64,000 bases of DNA from NCBI GenBank assembly GCA_025667525.1, contig CM046874.1, forward strand, positions 423,601,229 to 423,665,228, in the 5' to 3' direction. The notes under the pieces were generated by a model. That model searched no databases. It was given only the letters and a program-made list of their open reading frames with translations, and was not told the DNA's origin. Made by a program: the position numbers and the translations under genes. Each line of letters starts with the position of its first letter. Positions within the stretch are counted from its first letter, which is position 1. This DNA is from Glebionis coronaria. Lineage: Eukaryota > Streptophyta > Magnoliopsida > Asterales > Asteraceae. This document shows positions 62,306 to 64,000 of the stretch, piece by piece.

Positions 62306-62548
62306 GTACCTGGTTTTTGGGGACGTTGGGATCTTTCTGTGAAGGACAAGCAGCAGCAGAAACATAGCAGGTGAACTTTGGGATTTTTTCTGTCCTGCTT
62401 AGATAATTTACTATAAATATCCCTATATTACTTGGTTTTAGTTTATGTTCAGTAAAAACATTTTGAGAAAATATTATAAAGTAGGCTGCAATGAACATGG
62501 GTATGTATCTATTATGTTTGGTCTATTTGAACTTGCTGTGTTGAGATT
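62306..62548 (+). other. Junction sequence between element D and the CBF fragment
   Basis: A GCAGCAGCAGAAACA stretch at about 62348-62363 can be read AAAET and might be the remains of the region after the AP2 domain, but the evidence is weak. No AP2 domain is present. Confidence 0.3.
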
Positions 62549-62765
62549 ATGAAGTCTTCCGTACCTGATCAGCAAATGAATGTGGTGGAAGCATCTGTTG
62601 ATTGGCATGAATGATGATTTTATGGATGAAGAAGCGATTTTTTATATGCCGAATTTGTTGGCTGATATGGCTGAGGGAATGCTGATGAGTTCAACCCGGC
62701 ATAAGAGTATGGATGATCACTCTCCAGGGGATTCATCTGATTGTGATAATTTATGGAGTTATTGA
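62549..62765 (+). pseudogene. C-terminal fragment of a CBF/DREB1 transcription factor
   Basis: CBF/DREB1 proteins are AP2-domain activators of cold-response genes. The frame here reads DDFMDEEAIFYMPNLLADM, AEGMLMSS and ends DNLWSY before TGA at 62763. The acidic MDEE...MP.LL.DMAEGML block and the terminal LWSY are the hallmarks of the CBF C-terminal activation region. An upstream frame from 62549 (MKSSVPDQQMNVVEASVDWH) joins it if one extra T near 62611 is ignored, so there is a +1 frameshift. The AP2 domain and flanking CBF signatures are absent between here and element D. It is a broken fragment. Confidence 0.85.
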
Positions 62766-63434
62766 TCAGTTAGGCTTCATTCGATTTGTTCAAAAATAAG
62801 AAAGAAGAAAGAAGAAAGAAGAACAAAGAGAGGTGAAACAAAAAAGGAAAGTGAAATGAACAAGGATTATGTGTGCATGATCTTTAAAAATCACGAGATT
62901 TGTTTTTTGAACATCATGATTGAAATCTTTACATATAGAGGAAAATATATAGTGGTGTGTTTGGAAGTTCTTTAAGATTTTATCACAAACATATGCACAT
63001 TTATATATGTGTCTGTTTTATTACAATATTGATTGAAGTCAAACATTTGCAGCTAAAGATCTCATATTATATCCTGTTCTTCTTTGAGAACTCATATAGC
63101 ATATGAATTGGCAAGATATAAATCAACTAAATCGTGAATTTTAGCAAAAATTTACATCAAGCGACAAACATCTATCAGGTTTTCCCGTAAACCCCGAGGT
63201 CCGCCCCTGATTATATCAAAGCTGATTAAAGAACAAATTTAGACGTGAATTGATGGAATATTTGTAATGTACCATTGTATGAAACTTATCATCATGGTAA
63301 TGTGAATAATGTCACAATCATGGAGAAGTTGCTAATACTTAGTATTGGACATAAGATATTTGAAATGCCAGCATATCAGAAATACAATTTGAAAAGGTTA
63401 ATGCTTGCCATAACTAATAACTTCCTATCGTAGG
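62766..63434. other. Former 3' flank of the CBF fragment
   Basis: A GAA/GAAA purine tract lies at 62798-62823, then AT-rich spacer. It is plausibly the old 3' untranslated and downstream region. No gene is seen. Confidence 0.45.
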
Positions 63435-63790
63435 CAATGTTTTCAGACCCGGGTCGACCCGGCCGGGTCAACCGGTTGACCCGGTTCCGAAAAAAGGGTC
63501 ATATTGACCCGGGTTTCATATTTTGGAAACCCGGTTAGACCCTCCAAGTTTGGGGTGACACGGGTCAACCCGGTTCTCGAGACGTGGTTGGGTTTCGATT
63601 TTTTCGGGCTTTTTAAAATATGTAAATATTACGTATTTGCGAAGAAATTTTATTTTTACATATTATGTTGGTTCGTAAATAATTTATATCTTTAATATAG
63701 GAAAGTTTTTATGGTTTTTATATATAATTTTTTTAATTATTAAAAAAATGAAAAAAATATATTTTTATAAAACTGGGTTAACCCGAGTAT
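63435..63790. repeat. ACCCGG-rich fold-back repeat
   Basis: GACCCGGGTCGACCCGG and related words (63448-63600) are self-complementary and recur as GGGTTAACCCG at about 63775. It resembles the CCCGA element at 23132 in style and may be a hAT-type MITE, but the ends and duplication are not resolved. Nothing is recognised from 63791 to 64000. Confidence 0.35.
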
Positions 63791-64000
63791 TCGTAGGTGG
63801 AATTCAAAGTTCACATTATCTATAACCGTTATGCTAACGTACAACACATTTATGGAATGGTCTTCATTTAAAATTACTACTGTATAACGAAACATCCTAT
63901 ACCGCTATACGTGGATGCACTAAAACAAATTTTTTTTCAATGATCAGTTTTTTAAAAATGCTTATCACTCATCAATAAAACATATATTTCAAACACTTCC

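Overview
The window is repeat-dense plant nuclear DNA: AT-rich, with intron-like spacer, several (TA)n tracts, multi-kilobase LTRs starting TGTAACACCC or TGTGACAA, initiator-tRNA-Met primer binding sites (PBS), Helitron ends, tRNA-derived SINE heads and fragments of three plant gene families (eS6, SRP72, CBF/DREB1). A eudicot is likely. The style of LTRs resembles Asteraceae genomes, but that is an impression, not a proof. I see no intact host gene. The only long intact reading frame is a retrotransposon gag (28212-29531, minus).

Layout. 1-7506: Ty3/gypsy chromovirus A (plus), with only the last 117 bp of its 5' LTR in the window, a decayed pol and a 2.85 kb 3' LTR. 8289-20505: complete element B (plus), 12.2 kb, 5-bp target duplication TTTGG. 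20511-36299: older mosaic DNA with an LTR relic, two Helitron ends, a hAT-like MITE, two minisatellites, an eS6 fragment, an SRP72 fragment split by a 2.2 kb composite gag element (AATAC duplication), and SINE heads. 36305-47579: complete young element C (minus), 11.3 kb, CAATT duplication, LTRs about 0.5% different by eye. 47585-49903: spacer with coding-like scraps. 49904-62305: element D (minus), the same family as B, with its outer right end deleted. 62549-62765: C-terminal piece of a CBF/DREB1 gene. The remainder is spacer.

Main themes. (1) Elements A, B, C and D have LTR pairs that look young, yet no intact pol. B and D even share individual pol lesions, so the family appears to have spread in an already broken state, mobilised in trans (LARD-like). 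(2) The unit at 27837-30062 is a gag-only element with a TRIM-like LTR pair at one end, an unrelated LTR at the other, and an inverted copy of the TRIM LTR start closing its far side; the whole unit is flanked by one 5-bp target duplication. Its TRIM LTRs carry a perfect snRNA-type upstream element and TATA at U6-like spacing. (3) The leader of element A holds an array of about eight hairpins whose stems change sequence but keep pairing. (4) LTRs of A, B/D and C share a splice-acceptor-like block, and B/D and C also share a donor-like block, suggesting an intron within the LTR.
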